NCBI RefSeq assembly: GCF_050633425.1
Contig: NZ_JBOEGM010000020.1
Coordinates: 62,001-126,000, forward strand
Length of the DNA stretch: 64,000 nt
From: Pelagimonas sp050633425
Lineage (GTDB): Bacteria > Pseudomonadota > Alphaproteobacteria > Rhodobacterales > Rhodobacteraceae
Direction: 5' to 3'
Numbering within the stretch: position 1 is the stretch's first letter; each line of letters starts with the position of its first letter. The notes beneath the pieces were generated by a model, which did no database searches, was not told where the DNA came from, and saw nothing but the letters and a program-made list of their open reading frames with translations. Below are positions 24,071 through 33,616 of this stretch, in pieces. The translations under genes and the position numbers were made by a program.

Positions 24071-24928
24071 ATGCGACTTGTTTTCGGATTGGTGCTTATT
24101 GCTGGGCTGGGGCTGGCCGGATTTGCCGTCTACATGGCGCAAAATTACATCGGAGCCTATGAGAACGCACTGCAACAGGAACGCGCCAAATCTGTGGCGT
24201 CGATCCCGACACAGCAGATTTATGTCACCAACCGTGCAATTGCATACGGTGAGGTGATCCTTCCTGAGGATATTCAATTGGCCCCCTGGCCCACAGAAAT
24301 CCTGCCAGAAGGGTATTTTGACGAGGCCAATCCAGCCGCCACCGACGGTGAAACACCACGTGTTGCCATGCGCCAGTTGGAGAAGTTTGAAGCATTGATG
24401 GCCATCAAGCTGTCTGAACCCGGCGGCGACGCGGGCCTGACATCGCGCCTTAAGAGAGGCCAGCGCGCTTACGCCATTAAGGTTGATGTTGCGTCAGGTG
24501 TTTCCGGCTTTTTGCGCCCTGGCGACCGTGTCGACGTCTATTGGACAGGCCGCATTCCAGGTAACAACCCAAACTTGCCAAAGGGTGATGTGACCAAACT
24601 CATCGAAACCGGCGTTGGCCTGATCGCGATTGACCAAATGTCTGAAGCCGAAAGCTCCGCAGCCACCATCGCTCGAACTGTCACCGTTGCCGCAAGCCCA
24701 CAGCAAGTTGCCGCGCTGGCACAGGCCCAGAAAACCGGTCAACTGTCCTTGTCCTTGATGGCCAGCAACGACGATACTGTTGCCGAAGCCATCGAAGTCG
24801 ACCAGTTGTCACTCTTGGGGCTTGAAGAGGTCACCGAAGAAAAACCAGCCAGAGCGTTGCAAACTTGCACACGCACCGTACGCCGCGGCGTCGAACGTAC
24901 CGAGATACCGATCCCTTGTAGTAATTAA
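24071..24928 (+). CDS. cpaB: Flp pilus assembly protein CpaB/RcpC
   Basis: CpaB/RcpC is a periplasmic, membrane-anchored protein that works with the pilus secretin. The 285-residue protein has an N-terminal membrane helix (LVFGLVLIAGLGLAGFAVYM). An SAF domain follows, containing IYVTNRAIAYGEVILPEDIQ, and then the family phrase GVSGFLRPGDRVDVYWTG. A C-terminal Cys pair (QTCTRTV ... PIPCSN) may form a disulfide. A strong terminator follows, then the secretin gene. Confidence 0.9.
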   Translation: MRLVFGLVLIAGLGLAGFAVYMAQNYIGAYENALQQERAKSVASIPTQQIYVTNRAIAYGEVILPEDIQLAPWPTEILPEGYFDEANPAATDGETPRVAMRQLEKFEALMAIKLSEPGGDAGLTSRLKRGQRAYAIKVDVASGVSGFLRPGDRVDVYWTGRIPGNNPNLPKGDVTKLIETGVGLIAIDQMSEAESSAATIARTVTVAASPQQVAALAQAQKTGQLSLSLMASNDDTVAEAIEVDQLSLLGLEEVTEEKPARALQTCTRTVRRGVERTEIPIPCSN

Positions 24929-24952
24929 GGGCATTTCAACGACTTGACGTAG

Positions 24953-24980
24953 ACGGGCACCCCAATCGGTGCCCGTTTTT
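24953..24980 (+). terminator. Intrinsic terminator after cpaB
   Basis: ACGGGCACC (24953-24961) and GGTGCCCGT (24968-24976) form a perfect 9-bp stem with a 6-nt loop and a TTTT tail. Confidence 0.9.
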
Positions 24981-25131
24981 CGTGTGTCATTTCCCGATCT
25001 GTTGCGAGTTATCCACATAAATCTAACTTCCGAAGTCATTGATTCTTGCAAAAAATCCGAAACTGGCGCAGGTTTAGACAAAATGCAGGCAGTAAGACCT
25101 GCGAACGAGGCGTGATCGAAAGGCAGGTCAC

Positions 25132-26550
25132 ATGAAAATTGATAATTTCATGAAAGCAGCCCTACTTGGGCTGACATTGGCTGTGGCTCCGGCTGCATCC
25201 ATGGTACAGGCGGAAACGCTGCGCGTCGTAAGCAGTGGGACGCAACAGGTGCTGAACGTGCCGATGAACCGCGCGGTGGTGGTGGAAACCGACCAGCCCT
25301 TTGAGGACTTGTCGATTGCCGCTCCCTCTATTGCGGATATCTCGACACTCTCCGATCGGTCTATTTATGTCCTGGGCGTATCGCCGGGCACGACGACGCT
25401 GACCCTTCTGGATGGACAGGGGCGGCTGATCGCCAATGTGGATGTTCGGGTTGCTGCAGACGTTACTGAATTCAAAGAACGTCTGAGACAAATCCTACCA
25501 GACGAAAAAATCGAAGTGCGGACTGCCAATGACGGGATTGTCCTGTCGGGCACCGCATCGTCTACGGCCCGCATGCAGCGCGCCTTGGATCTAGCGGAAC
25601 GATATGCCCCGGAACGCGTGTCCAACTTGATGACAGTTGGCGGCATCCAACAGGTAATGCTCAAGGTTCGCTTTGCTGAAATGCAACGGACTGTTGGCAA
25701 ACAGCTGCGCGCGTCTTTGGCGACGGGCGGTTCGGTTCTTGGTGGCGACTTGGGCCTCGAAATCGGCACCGGCAATGCGGCCCCAGGGGCCCATGTCGAT
25801 CAGGTTGCGAACAAACTCTTCCCCGAAGGGATCGACACCGAAGGTGCCGCCTTGCTTGGGTTCAACATGGGGGGGCTCGAAGTTGGGATCCTTCTGGAAG
25901 CGTTGGAATCCAAAGGCGTCGTTCGCACATTGGCCGAGCCAAATTTGACGGCTCTCTCCGGGCAAGAAGCCAAGTTTCTGGCGGGCGGTGAATATCCGGT
26001 GCCCGTGTCTCAGCAAAACAACACGATCACCATCGAATTCAAACCATTTGGCGTTGAGCTGAACTTCATTCCACGCGTTATGGATGGCGATCTGATCAAC
26101 TTGGAAATGGAAGCGGCGGTTTCGTCTATCGACAACACGAACGGCATCAGCCTGTCGGACATCACCGTTGCTGCGTTCAAACGTCGTGAAACCCAAACAA
26201 CGGTTGAGCTGCGCGATGGGGAAAGCTTTGCCATCGCGGGTCTGTTGATGGATGACTTTACCGACCTGAATGGTCAAGTGCCTTGGCTTGGCGATGTTCC
26301 GGTTCTGGGGGCCCTGTTCCGCAGTGCGGAATATCAGCGCGAACAGTCCGAACTTGTTATTATTGTGACCCCGCACCTTGTGACACCAACACGAGGCGAA
26401 GCTCTGGCTTTGCCGACAGATCGTGTCACCCCACCGACCGAACGTGATTTGTTCCTGCGTGGGCGTGTGGCCGGAACACCAAAAACTGGCGCAGCCGGAG
26501 AGGTGGCGAAACAAGATTTCACCGGCTCTTACGGCTATGTGATGGATTAA
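25132..26550 (+). CDS. cpaC: Tad pilus secretin CpaC/RcpA
   Basis: This 472-residue outer-membrane secretin forms the channel through which the Flp pilus leaves the cell. It has a signal peptide (cleavage near VQAET), an N-terminal pilus-formation domain and BON-like region (residues about 25-160), then the secretin domain with RTLAEPNLTALSGQEAKFLAGGEYPVP (given here only as its key phrase RTLAEPNLTALSG). The conserved end reads VPWLGDVPVLGALFRS and ELVIIVTPHLV. It has its own leader region after the cpaB terminator and is followed 16 bp later by an OmpA-like gene. Confidence 0.93.
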   Translation: MKIDNFMKAALLGLTLAVAPAASMVQAETLRVVSSGTQQVLNVPMNRAVVVETDQPFEDLSIAAPSIADISTLSDRSIYVLGVSPGTTTLTLLDGQGRLIANVDVRVAADVTEFKERLRQILPDEKIEVRTANDGIVLSGTASSTARMQRALDLAERYAPERVSNLMTVGGIQQVMLKVRFAEMQRTVGKQLRASLATGGSVLGGDLGLEIGTGNAAPGAHVDQVANKLFPEGIDTEGAALLGFNMGGLEVGILLEALESKGVVRTLAEPNLTALSGQEAKFLAGGEYPVPVSQQNNTITIEFKPFGVELNFIPRVMDGDLINLEMEAAVSSIDNTNGISLSDITVAAFKRRETQTTVELRDGESFAIAGLLMDDFTDLNGQVPWLGDVPVLGALFRSAEYQREQSELVIIVTPHLVTPTRGEALALPTDRVTPPTERDLFLRGRVAGTPKTGAAGEVAKQDFTGSYGYVMD

Positions 26551-26566
26551 GCGGAGGCTTGGACAG

Positions 26567-27247
26567 ATGATCAGGACCACCATAACCGGCATCGCCATCA
26601 GTTTTGCACTGGCTGGCTGCGGCAACGACCCGGTCGCCGGGGCATTTCACCGCGAAGCGGGTGCCCTGATTGACACGGGCCATTTCGGCAACGCCACAAT
26701 GCACAACACCCAAATCATGAACGGAGAAAAGCAATTCGTTTTTGACTTGTCTCAGCGCTTTGCCTCCGAAGTCATGACCACGGTGAATTTTGCCTTCAAC
26801 AGCTCGAAATTGGATGCGGGTGCGATTGATACGCTACGCGAACAAGCGCGCTGGATTCACCAATTCCCCGAAGTCCGTTTTAAGGTCTACGGGCATACTG
26901 ACAAAGTCGGCGGCAATGGCTTTAACAAGAGTCTCGGCATGAACCGGGCGCGAACTGTCGTAAATTACCTTGTTTCTCAAGGTATTGACCGCAGCCGCCT
27001 TGAGGCCGTCGTAAGCTATGGCGAAACTCAACCTCTGATCGTGACCGATGGCCGCGAACGTCGCAACCGCCGCACAGTCACCGAAGTCTCGGGTTTTGTC
27101 GGGCGTCATCCGACCGTCATGGATGGGAAATACGCCGAGGTTGTTTACCGCGAATATGTTCGGAGCGCCGAACCCACAACCGGACTAACCGGATTGGCTG
27201 GCAGTGATCTCAATGTTGACCAGGGTGCCGATGGCGGCGACGGTTAA
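26567..27247 (+). CDS. OmpA-like peptidoglycan-binding lipoprotein of the Tad locus
   Basis: This 226-residue protein starts with a lipoprotein signal (ISFALAGCGND; lipid at Cys in LAGC). It carries an OmpA C-terminal domain at about residues 68-165 (VNFAFNSSKLD, YGHTDKVGGNGFNKSLGMNRA), which binds peptidoglycan. It sits immediately after cpaC, where CpaD/TadD-like pilotins are found in other Tad loci. It may anchor the secretin to the wall (inference). The tail after the OmpA domain is Gly/Asp-rich. A terminator follows. Confidence 0.87.
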   Translation: MIRTTITGIAISFALAGCGNDPVAGAFHREAGALIDTGHFGNATMHNTQIMNGEKQFVFDLSQRFASEVMTTVNFAFNSSKLDAGAIDTLREQARWIHQFPEVRFKVYGHTDKVGGNGFNKSLGMNRARTVVNYLVSQGIDRSRLEAVVSYGETQPLIVTDGRERRNRRTVTEVSGFVGRHPTVMDGKYAEVVYREYVRSAEPTTGLTGLAGSDLNVDQGADGGDG

Positions 27248-27268
27248 CCCAAATATGTTTTTGTGAAC

Positions 27269-27295
27269 AAGGGCGCCCTACTGGGGCGCCTTTTT
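27269..27295 (+). terminator. Terminator after the OmpA-like gene
   Basis: AAGG-CGCCC (from 27269, one bulged G) pairs with GGGCG-CCTT, then TTTT. The 27248-27484 gap holds this terminator and the leader of cpaE; an upstream in-frame start at 27263 lies inside the hairpin and is rejected. Confidence 0.8.
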
Positions 27296-27484
27296 GTTTT
27301 CACCGTCCAGAAATACCGTACAATTTCGGCTTTTTGGCCCCAATGTTGCCGCCTTTCCCGGTCAATTTCCTTGGCAAAGGATCAAAGCATCGCAGTGAGT
27401 CGGTGCATCGGGTTCGGAAATTGGGTGGCGAATGAGCAGTTTCTCCACCTTTCCGCTCCGGCCCGTAGGAAAGGACGTAAGGCT

Positions 27485-28732
27485 ATGACGAGTGTAACAC
27501 CAAACCAGACAGACCCATTACCGATTGCGGCCTGTACAATTAGCCGCGATGTACAAAACTTCGATCTCCTGATTGAAGATATGGAAACTATTCTCGGCGA
27601 GAGTTGGGGGGATCTTGGTTTCGATGAAGCCCTAGCCTTTCTCAACCAAAAAGAAGCTGAGGGTTTGGAATTTGTTGCAATGGCCATCGACGCCATTGAT
27701 GAGCCCGACCTCACCTTACTTGGTGGGATCATTTCCGGGGCCAAAGCACGCGGCATCAAAGTTGTCCTTATTGCCGAAGACGTCACGCCAGCCTCGCTTC
27801 ATCAACTGCTGCGTCAGGGCGCGGACGAGTTTGTCCCCTACCCGTTGCCTGAGGGTGAACTTGCCGCAGCGGTCGAGCGGATGCGCAAGCCACCGGCTCA
27901 ACCGGTGCACCAGTCGCAGGACACCAGCAAAGACGGGGTCAAATTAAGCGGCGGCGGCGATGGAGTTTTGATTGCGGTCCAAGGGCTTGCTGGCGGAGTT
28001 GGAGCCACCACAATGGCGGTCAATCTGGCCTATGAATTGGCCACGATGCGTGACGAAAATGCCCCCAAGGTCTGCCTGATCGATTTTGGCCTCCAGTTTG
28101 GCACCGTCGCAACCTATCTGGACTTGCCGCGCCGCGAAGCCGTGCTTGAGCTGCTTTCCGATGTTGAAACCATGGATGGTGACAGCTTTGGCCAGGCCCT
28201 CGTCAGCTATGAGGAAAAGCTTCAGGTCTTTACCTCGCCGTCTGACATCTTGCCATTGGACATGATCGGCCCAACCGAGGTTCAGGCCCTGTTGGATGTG
28301 GCGCGTGATCATTTTGATTACGTCATCGTCGATATGCCAAACACCATCGTGCAATGGACCGAAACCGTGCTGAACGAAGCCCAGGTCTATTTTGCGATGG
28401 TCGGGCTCGACATGCGCTCGGCGCAAAATACGATGCGTCTGAAACGCGCTTTGCAGGCCGAAGATCTGCCCTATGACAAATTGCGCTACGTGTTGAACCA
28501 CGCTCCGAAATTCACCGATCTTCAAGGCAAGGGCCGCGTAAAACGCATGGCCGATGGGTTGGGCATCGCGCTGGATCTACAGCTGCCGGACGGCGGCCGC
28601 CCAGTTGCGCAGGCCTGTGATCATGGTCTGCCGCTGGCGAACCACGTTCCCAAAAATCCGCTTCGCAAAGAATTTGTAAAACTAGCAGCTCAGCTTGATG
28701 CGATCGGCAATTCCGACGCCGAAGCCGCTTGA
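27485..28732 (+). CDS. cpaE: Tad pilus localisation ATPase CpaE/TadZ
   Basis: This 415-residue protein has an N-terminal receiver-like domain (about 1-130) and a C-terminal MinD/ParA-like ATPase domain. Its Walker A region is GLAGGVGATTMA (residues 167-178), which lacks the usual lysine after Gly, an atypical form reported in TadZ-type proteins. Later phrases are VCLIDFGLQFG and FDYVIVDMPN. TadZ/CpaE places the pilus machine at the cell pole. The ATG at 27485 follows AAGGACGTAAGGCT; the frame is open further upstream, but that part lies in a terminator. Confidence 0.9.
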   Translation: MTSVTPNQTDPLPIAACTISRDVQNFDLLIEDMETILGESWGDLGFDEALAFLNQKEAEGLEFVAMAIDAIDEPDLTLLGGIISGAKARGIKVVLIAEDVTPASLHQLLRQGADEFVPYPLPEGELAAAVERMRKPPAQPVHQSQDTSKDGVKLSGGGDGVLIAVQGLAGGVGATTMAVNLAYELATMRDENAPKVCLIDFGLQFGTVATYLDLPRREAVLELLSDVETMDGDSFGQALVSYEEKLQVFTSPSDILPLDMIGPTEVQALLDVARDHFDYVIVDMPNTIVQWTETVLNEAQVYFAMVGLDMRSAQNTMRLKRALQAEDLPYDKLRYVLNHAPKFTDLQGKGRVKRMADGLGIALDLQLPDGGRPVAQACDHGLPLANHVPKNPLRKEFVKLAAQLDAIGNSDAEAA

Positions 28733-28747
28733 GAACGAGGAAAATAA

Positions 28748-30196
28748 ATGTTTTCGCGCTATAAGAAAAACCAGGTTTCCGAAGCGGCACCGGTAAAAGC
28801 CAAGGCTCCGGCCGCTGCCCCTGCCCCGGCAGCTGAACCCCCTGTAGAACCAACAGCTACGCGCCGCGTTGTGCAGCCTAACACGCCAGCCCGCGTTGCT
28901 CCGGCTGACAAAGAAAAGAAACGCAAAGAGCGTCTGGGCGAAATCAAACTGGAAATGCACCGCGCTCTTCTGGAAAACCTGAACCTCGCCGCGCTTGACG
29001 CCGCAACCGAGGCCGAGCTGCGCGAAGAGATAACCGACATCACCTCTGAAGTGCTTCAGGAAAAAGGTGTTGTTCTGAACCGCGACGAGCGGCGGGCGAT
29101 GATCGCGGACCTCTATGATGAAGTGAAGGGCCTTGGCCCGCTTGAGCCTTTGCTCAAGGATGAATCAATTTCGGATATTCTGGTTAACGGTCCGCACCAG
29201 ATTTTCATCGAACAAAACGGCAAGCTGTCGGTTTCTGATGTGACCTTCAAAGATGAAAAGCACCTGATGCGGATCATCGACAAGATCGTATCAGCGGTGG
29301 GACGTCGTGTTGATGAAAGCAACCCCTACGTTGACGCCCGTTTGCAAGACGGTTCGCGTTTCAACGCCATGGTTCCGCCAGTTGCGATTGACGGCTCGCT
29401 CGTCTCTATTCGTAAGTTCAAAAAGGACAAGCTGGGCATTGATGACCTGGTGAACTTTGGGGCCTTTACCGAAGAAATGGCGGTCTATTTGCAAGCCGCC
29501 GTTGCCACCCGCCTCAATATCATTGTGTCTGGTGGTACTGGTTCTGGTAAAACAACCACGCTTAACGCGCTGTCATCCTTCATTGATGACGCCGAACGTA
29601 TCCTGACAATCGAAGACACTGCGGAACTTCAGCTGCAGCAGTCGCATGTGGGCCGGATGGAAAGCCGCCCGCCAAACGTCGAAGGCAAAGGCGCGGTAAC
29701 CCCGCGTGATTGTTTGAAAAACGCTCTGCGTATGCGTCCTGACCGGATCATCGTTGGGGAGACGCGTGGCGAAGAAGTTATCGACATGTTGCAGGCGATG
29801 AACACTGGTCACGACGGTTCGATGACGACGATTCACGCCAACTCGGCGCGCGACGGTGTTGCGCGATTGGAAAACATGATCGCCATGGCCGGGATCGAAA
29901 TGCCGCTCAAAGCGATGCGCGCACAAATTTCATCGGCTGTGAACCTGATCGTGCAGGCATCCCGCCTCCAGGACGGCTCGCGTCGGATGACCTCGATCAC
30001 CGAGATCACCGGGATGGAAGGCGATGTGATTTCCATGCAAGAAATCTTTCGTTTCCAACGCGTTGGCCTGTCCCCTGACAACAAGATCCTTGGCCACTAT
30101 ACCGCCACCGGCGTGCGTTCGGCGTTCTCAGAACGCTTCCGCATGTGGGGCTATGACGTGCCGTCCTCGATCTATGAACCCTTCCGAGCGGAGTAA
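28748..30196 (+). CDS. cpaF: Tad pilus motor ATPase CpaF/TadA
   Basis: This 482-residue secretion ATPase powers pilus extension and probably retraction. An Ala/Pro-rich N-terminal segment (about 12-50) precedes the conserved N-terminal domain. The Walker A motif is GGTGSGKTT (262-270), the Asp box region is ILTIEDTAELQL, and the His box is GSMTTIHANSARD. It begins 15 bp after cpaE and ends 5 bp before tadB, in one operon with the platform proteins. Confidence 0.96.
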   Translation: MFSRYKKNQVSEAAPVKAKAPAAAPAPAAEPPVEPTATRRVVQPNTPARVAPADKEKKRKERLGEIKLEMHRALLENLNLAALDAATEAELREEITDITSEVLQEKGVVLNRDERRAMIADLYDEVKGLGPLEPLLKDESISDILVNGPHQIFIEQNGKLSVSDVTFKDEKHLMRIIDKIVSAVGRRVDESNPYVDARLQDGSRFNAMVPPVAIDGSLVSIRKFKKDKLGIDDLVNFGAFTEEMAVYLQAAVATRLNIIVSGGTGSGKTTTLNALSSFIDDAERILTIEDTAELQLQQSHVGRMESRPPNVEGKGAVTPRDCLKNALRMRPDRIIVGETRGEEVIDMLQAMNTGHDGSMTTIHANSARDGVARLENMIAMAGIEMPLKAMRAQISSAVNLIVQASRLQDGSRRMTSITEITGMEGDVISMQEIFRFQRVGLSPDNKILGHYTATGVRSAFSERFRMWGYDVPSSIYEPFRAE

Positions 30197-30201
30197 GAAC
30201 A

Positions 30202-31167
30202 ATGCTCAGTGCAGCCCCAATTATTTACGGCATGATCTTCCTTGGCGTTTTGGTCATGGTCAACGGCATCTATCTGGTGGCCTTTGGCAAATCGATCAGC
30301 CTGTCCAACAAGGTTAACCGCCGCCTCGAAATGCTCGACAAGGGCGAGCGCCGCGAAGACGTTTTGGCCAAACTCCGCAAGGAGATGGACCAACACATGA
30401 AATCGCGCTCCTTTCCGCTCTATTCGCTCTTGGCGGACAAAGCGCAAAAGGCCTCCATCGCCTTTACCCCACAACAATTGATCATGGTTATGGGCGTTGC
30501 CACGGCTGGGGCGTTTCTTGGCCTCACTATCGGCACCGAAGCGTCGCTTCCGGTGCGCGTGATCATGGCCGGGGTCATGGGGATTGGCGGCGTCTATATG
30601 TGGGTCAATCACAAGGCCAAAAAGCGCCTGAGCATGATTGAAGAACAGTTGCCAGACGCTGTTGAACTGATGGTGCGCTCTTTACGCGTTGGTCACCCGT
30701 TCAGCTCAGCCATCACAATCGTGTCCAAAGAGATCAAAGATCCGCTGGCCACCGAATTTGGCGTGATCGCCGATGAGGCCACCTATGGCCGCGACGTGGG
30801 TGAAGCGCTCAAACATATGGCCGAGCGTCTTGATATGCAGGATTTACGCTTTCTCGCGGTGGCCGTGGCCATTCAACAGCAAGCCGGTGGTAACTTGGCC
30901 GAGATCCTCGAAGGTCTTGCCAAGGTGATCCGCGCCCGTTTCCGTCTGTTCCGCCGCGTCAAAGCGATCACAGCCGAGGCGCAATGGTCTGGTAAATTCC
31001 TATCGGGCTTCCCGGTTGGTGCGCTGATCTTCATTCAGGTCGCCAAACCCGATTATTACGACGAAGTGCTTGACCATCCGTGGTTCATTCCAGCCTGCTT
31101 TATCGTGGGTATCATGCTGACGCTGAACGTTTTTGTGATGCGTGCGCTTGTGAACATCAAGGTTTAA
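30202..31167 (+). CDS. tadB: Tad pilus inner-membrane platform protein TadB
   Basis: This 321-residue protein of the GspF-like type II/IV secretion family has an N-terminal helix, two central helices (about 93-135) and two C-terminal helices (about 265-318). Family phrases are LPDAVELMVRSLRVGHPFSSAI and the QQQAGGNLAEILEGLA segment. TadB and TadC form the membrane platform on which the CpaF motor acts. It follows cpaF by 5 bp with GGAG upstream of its start. Confidence 0.92.
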   Translation: MLSAAPIIYGMIFLGVLVMVNGIYLVAFGKSISLSNKVNRRLEMLDKGERREDVLAKLRKEMDQHMKSRSFPLYSLLADKAQKASIAFTPQQLIMVMGVATAGAFLGLTIGTEASLPVRVIMAGVMGIGGVYMWVNHKAKKRLSMIEEQLPDAVELMVRSLRVGHPFSSAITIVSKEIKDPLATEFGVIADEATYGRDVGEALKHMAERLDMQDLRFLAVAVAIQQQAGGNLAEILEGLAKVIRARFRLFRRVKAITAEAQWSGKFLSGFPVGALIFIQVAKPDYYDEVLDHPWFIPACFIVGIMLTLNVFVMRALVNIKV

Positions 31168-31179
31168 GGGAGCCAAGAC

Positions 31180-32151
31180 ATGTTTGAACAGATCAACACA
31201 ATGATCACCGATCTGCTTGGCCCGGCTGGCCCGTTGATTGTGGTTGCCGGACTGGCTTTTGTCCTGATCCTCGCCACGATCCCGATGATGCTGAACGCCA
31301 AACCCGATCCGATGGACAAGCTCAAAAAATCCGCCCAGGATCGGATGAATGACGATACCAAGGCGGTCCTTCGGGAAAAGAGCAAGAACCAAAAACTGAA
31401 CAAATATTCTCAGTTTCTTGAACCTCAGGATGAAAAAGAGCTGTCCGACATTCGGATGAAACTCTTGCAGGCTGGGTATCGCACCAAAGATGCGGTTCAG
31501 ATCTATTTCTTCGCACAAATGGCGCTTGGCTTGCTGCTTTTGGGCGGTGGTATCGTCTACTTCCTGATGTTCGTGAATGGCCCCGAGGCCACCATGCAAC
31601 AAAAGCTGATGTACATCCTCATCCCCGGCGCGGTTGGGTACATGGGCCCCAAATACTGGGTGAACAAACGGGTCGAAAAACGCAAAGAAGAAATTCAAAG
31701 TGGTTTTCCAGATGCGCTTGATATGATGCTGGTTTGCGTGGATGCGGGTCAGTCGATGGACCAATCCATCGTGCGGATTTCAAAGGAACTGCGTGCGTCC
31801 TACCCTGCTTTGGCCGATGAATTCGAAATCATCAGCCACGAGATGAAAGCCGGTAAAGACAAAACGCAGGTTCTCAACGATATGTCTGAGCGTTGTGGTG
31901 TCCAGGATGTGAGCTCATTTGTAACCGTTTTGAACCAGGCACAAACCTTTGGTACGTCGATTTCTGATGCCCTGCGGGTCTATGCCGGCGAAATGCGTGA
32001 CAAAAGGGTCATGCGTGCTGAAGAAAAAGCAAACCAGTTGCCGACAAAGATGACGCTTACCACTATGATGCTGACAGTGCCGCCGCTGTTGATCATCCTT
32101 GTTGGTCCCTCTGCGGTTGGCATCACGGAAATGGGCAATATCGGACAATAA
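31180..32151 (+). CDS. tadC: Tad pilus inner-membrane platform protein TadC
   Basis: This 323-residue partner of TadB has the same GspF-like domain. Four hydrophobic segments are visible (about 13-33, 108-130, 142-160 and 288-312). The family phrase FPDALDMMLVCVDAGQSMDQ matches the LPDAVELM phrase of TadB. It lies 12 bp after tadB and 2 bp before a TPR lipoprotein gene, so the operon is continuous. Confidence 0.92.
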   Translation: MFEQINTMITDLLGPAGPLIVVAGLAFVLILATIPMMLNAKPDPMDKLKKSAQDRMNDDTKAVLREKSKNQKLNKYSQFLEPQDEKELSDIRMKLLQAGYRTKDAVQIYFFAQMALGLLLLGGGIVYFLMFVNGPEATMQQKLMYILIPGAVGYMGPKYWVNKRVEKRKEEIQSGFPDALDMMLVCVDAGQSMDQSIVRISKELRASYPALADEFEIISHEMKAGKDKTQVLNDMSERCGVQDVSSFVTVLNQAQTFGTSISDALRVYAGEMRDKRVMRAEEKANQLPTKMTLTTMMLTVPPLLIILVGPSAVGITEMGNIGQ

Positions 32152-32153
32152 TC

Positions 32154-32735
32154 ATGCGTTTGGCCCCTTTAGGCGCCGCACTATCAGTCTTGACCCTTTT
32201 GGCCGCCTGCGATCTGGGCGGCCAAAACGCGTCTGACGGATCACCTTTTGCGCCAGCACTGGATCCCCGCGGAGAGGCCGTTGACGGCTTGGTGGTCGGA
32301 CACCGACTTATGGAAGCGCATCAATACGAATTGGCCCTCGACGCCTATACGCGCGCCGCTGGCCAAAAGGGCCTCACAGGCGAGGTTTTGGTTGCGCTCG
32401 GCTCGGCAAATTTGGAACTTGGCCGCCTGCAACAGGCGGAAAAGCAACTGCGCCGTGCCATCAAGAAAGAGCCAGATTGGCCCGAAGCCTGGAACAATCT
32501 GGGGGTTTTGCTCATCGAAAAGGGGGAAATCGCTGAGGCGGTCGGCGTTTTGCGTCGCGCATTTGCCATGGATAATGGCGAAAGTGACGCAATTCGTGAC
32601 AATTTGAGGTTGGCGATAGCTAAACAGGAAAATTCTGTTTATGCTGAAGACTTAGAACAAGATTACACGCTGGTGCGACGAGGGCGCGGACAATACACGA
32701 TCCGCAGCGCAACAGCAGATGAGGCAGAGCAGTAA
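32154..32735 (+). CDS. TPR lipoprotein of the Tad locus (TadD-like)
   Basis: This 193-residue protein has a lipoprotein signal (LTLLAACDLGG, lipid at Cys in LAAC) and two or three tetratricopeptide repeats at about residues 45-160 (VLVALGSANLELGRLQQAEKQL, WNNLGVLLIEKGEIAEA; quoted only in part). TadD-type TPR lipoproteins are needed for Flp pilus assembly, probably by helping the secretin. It starts 2 bp after tadC. A second TPR lipoprotein follows, so the locus has a TadD-like pair. Confidence 0.85.
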   Translation: MRLAPLGAALSVLTLLAACDLGGQNASDGSPFAPALDPRGEAVDGLVVGHRLMEAHQYELALDAYTRAAGQKGLTGEVLVALGSANLELGRLQQAEKQLRRAIKKEPDWPEAWNNLGVLLIEKGEIAEAVGVLRRAFAMDNGESDAIRDNLRLAIAKQENSVYAEDLEQDYTLVRRGRGQYTIRSATADEAEQ

Positions 32736-32750
32736 AAGGACGCAGGCACA

Positions 32751-33602
32751 ATGCGCCACTTGACAATTGTATCTATCGCCGCGGCAGGAATTGTCGCGCT
32801 ATCGGGCTGTGAAAAAGGCATCGATACCGCTGAAATGGAACGAAAATTCCAAGGCGTGAACGTTGTGGATGAAACCAATCTCAATGAGGTCATGCTCACG
32901 GTTGGTGACCCCAATGAAGCGGTGAATTATTTCCAACGCGCCTCCTCCGCGGATCCGGACAGGATCGACTTGATGCGCGGATTGGCCCTTTCTCTGGTGC
33001 GCGCCAAGCGAACCAACGAAGCAAAGATCGCCTGGGCCAAAGTGGTCGATCACGAGGATGCCACCAATGACGATCGCGTCAATCTGGCCGATGCCTTGAT
33101 CCGATCCAATGAGTGGGACAAGGCGGAAAAGGTCTTGAACGCGATCCCTCCGACCCACGAAACCTTCAAACGTTATCGTCTCGAGGCAATGATTGCTGAC
33201 GGTAACAAGGATTGGAAAAAAGCGGACAGCTTCTATGAAATTGCGGTTGGGCTGACGACAAAACCCGCCTCGGTTCTGAACAACTGGGGGTATTCGAAAC
33301 TGTCGCGCGGTGATTACCCCGCAGCAGAGCGTTTGTTTAATGACGCTATCCGCCAGGACACCACCCTGTTTACCGCCAAAAACAACCTTGTTCTGGCGCG
33401 CGGGGCTCAGGGCAAATACACGCTTCCCGTCGTGCCAATGACACAAGTGGAACGCGCAGAGTTGCTCCATTCCATGGGCCTTGCGGCGATCAAACGCGGC
33501 GATGTGGAAACCGGAAAAGGTCTTTTGCGCGATGCGGTTGAAACCCATCCCCGTCACTTTGAGGCGGCCAAAACAGCGCTTGATGCGCTCGAAAACACCT
33601 AA
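32751..33602 (+). CDS. Second TPR lipoprotein of the Tad locus (TadD-like)
   Basis: This 283-residue protein has a lipoprotein signal (IVALSGCEKG, lipid at Cys in LSGC) and several TPR units from about residue 60 to 280. Examples are AVNYFQRASSADPDRIDLMR and SVLNNWGYSKLSRGDYPAAE. It is larger than the preceding TPR lipoprotein. Its order in the operon, between tadC and the prepilin peptidase, fits an outer-membrane assembly factor. Which of the two is the true TadD equivalent cannot be decided by eye. Confidence 0.85.
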   Translation: MRHLTIVSIAAAGIVALSGCEKGIDTAEMERKFQGVNVVDETNLNEVMLTVGDPNEAVNYFQRASSADPDRIDLMRGLALSLVRAKRTNEAKIAWAKVVDHEDATNDDRVNLADALIRSNEWDKAEKVLNAIPPTHETFKRYRLEAMIADGNKDWKKADSFYEIAVGLTTKPASVLNNWGYSKLSRGDYPAAERLFNDAIRQDTTLFTAKNNLVLARGAQGKYTLPVVPMTQVERAELLHSMGLAAIKRGDVETGKGLLRDAVETHPRHFEAAKTALDALENT

Positions 33603-33616
33603 CCGGCCTGTCTGAG

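Noticed and set aside
25591..26625. Minus-strand open frame of 344 codons opposite cpaC
   Set aside because: The plus strand encodes a clear secretin; the antisense frame arises from codon bias.
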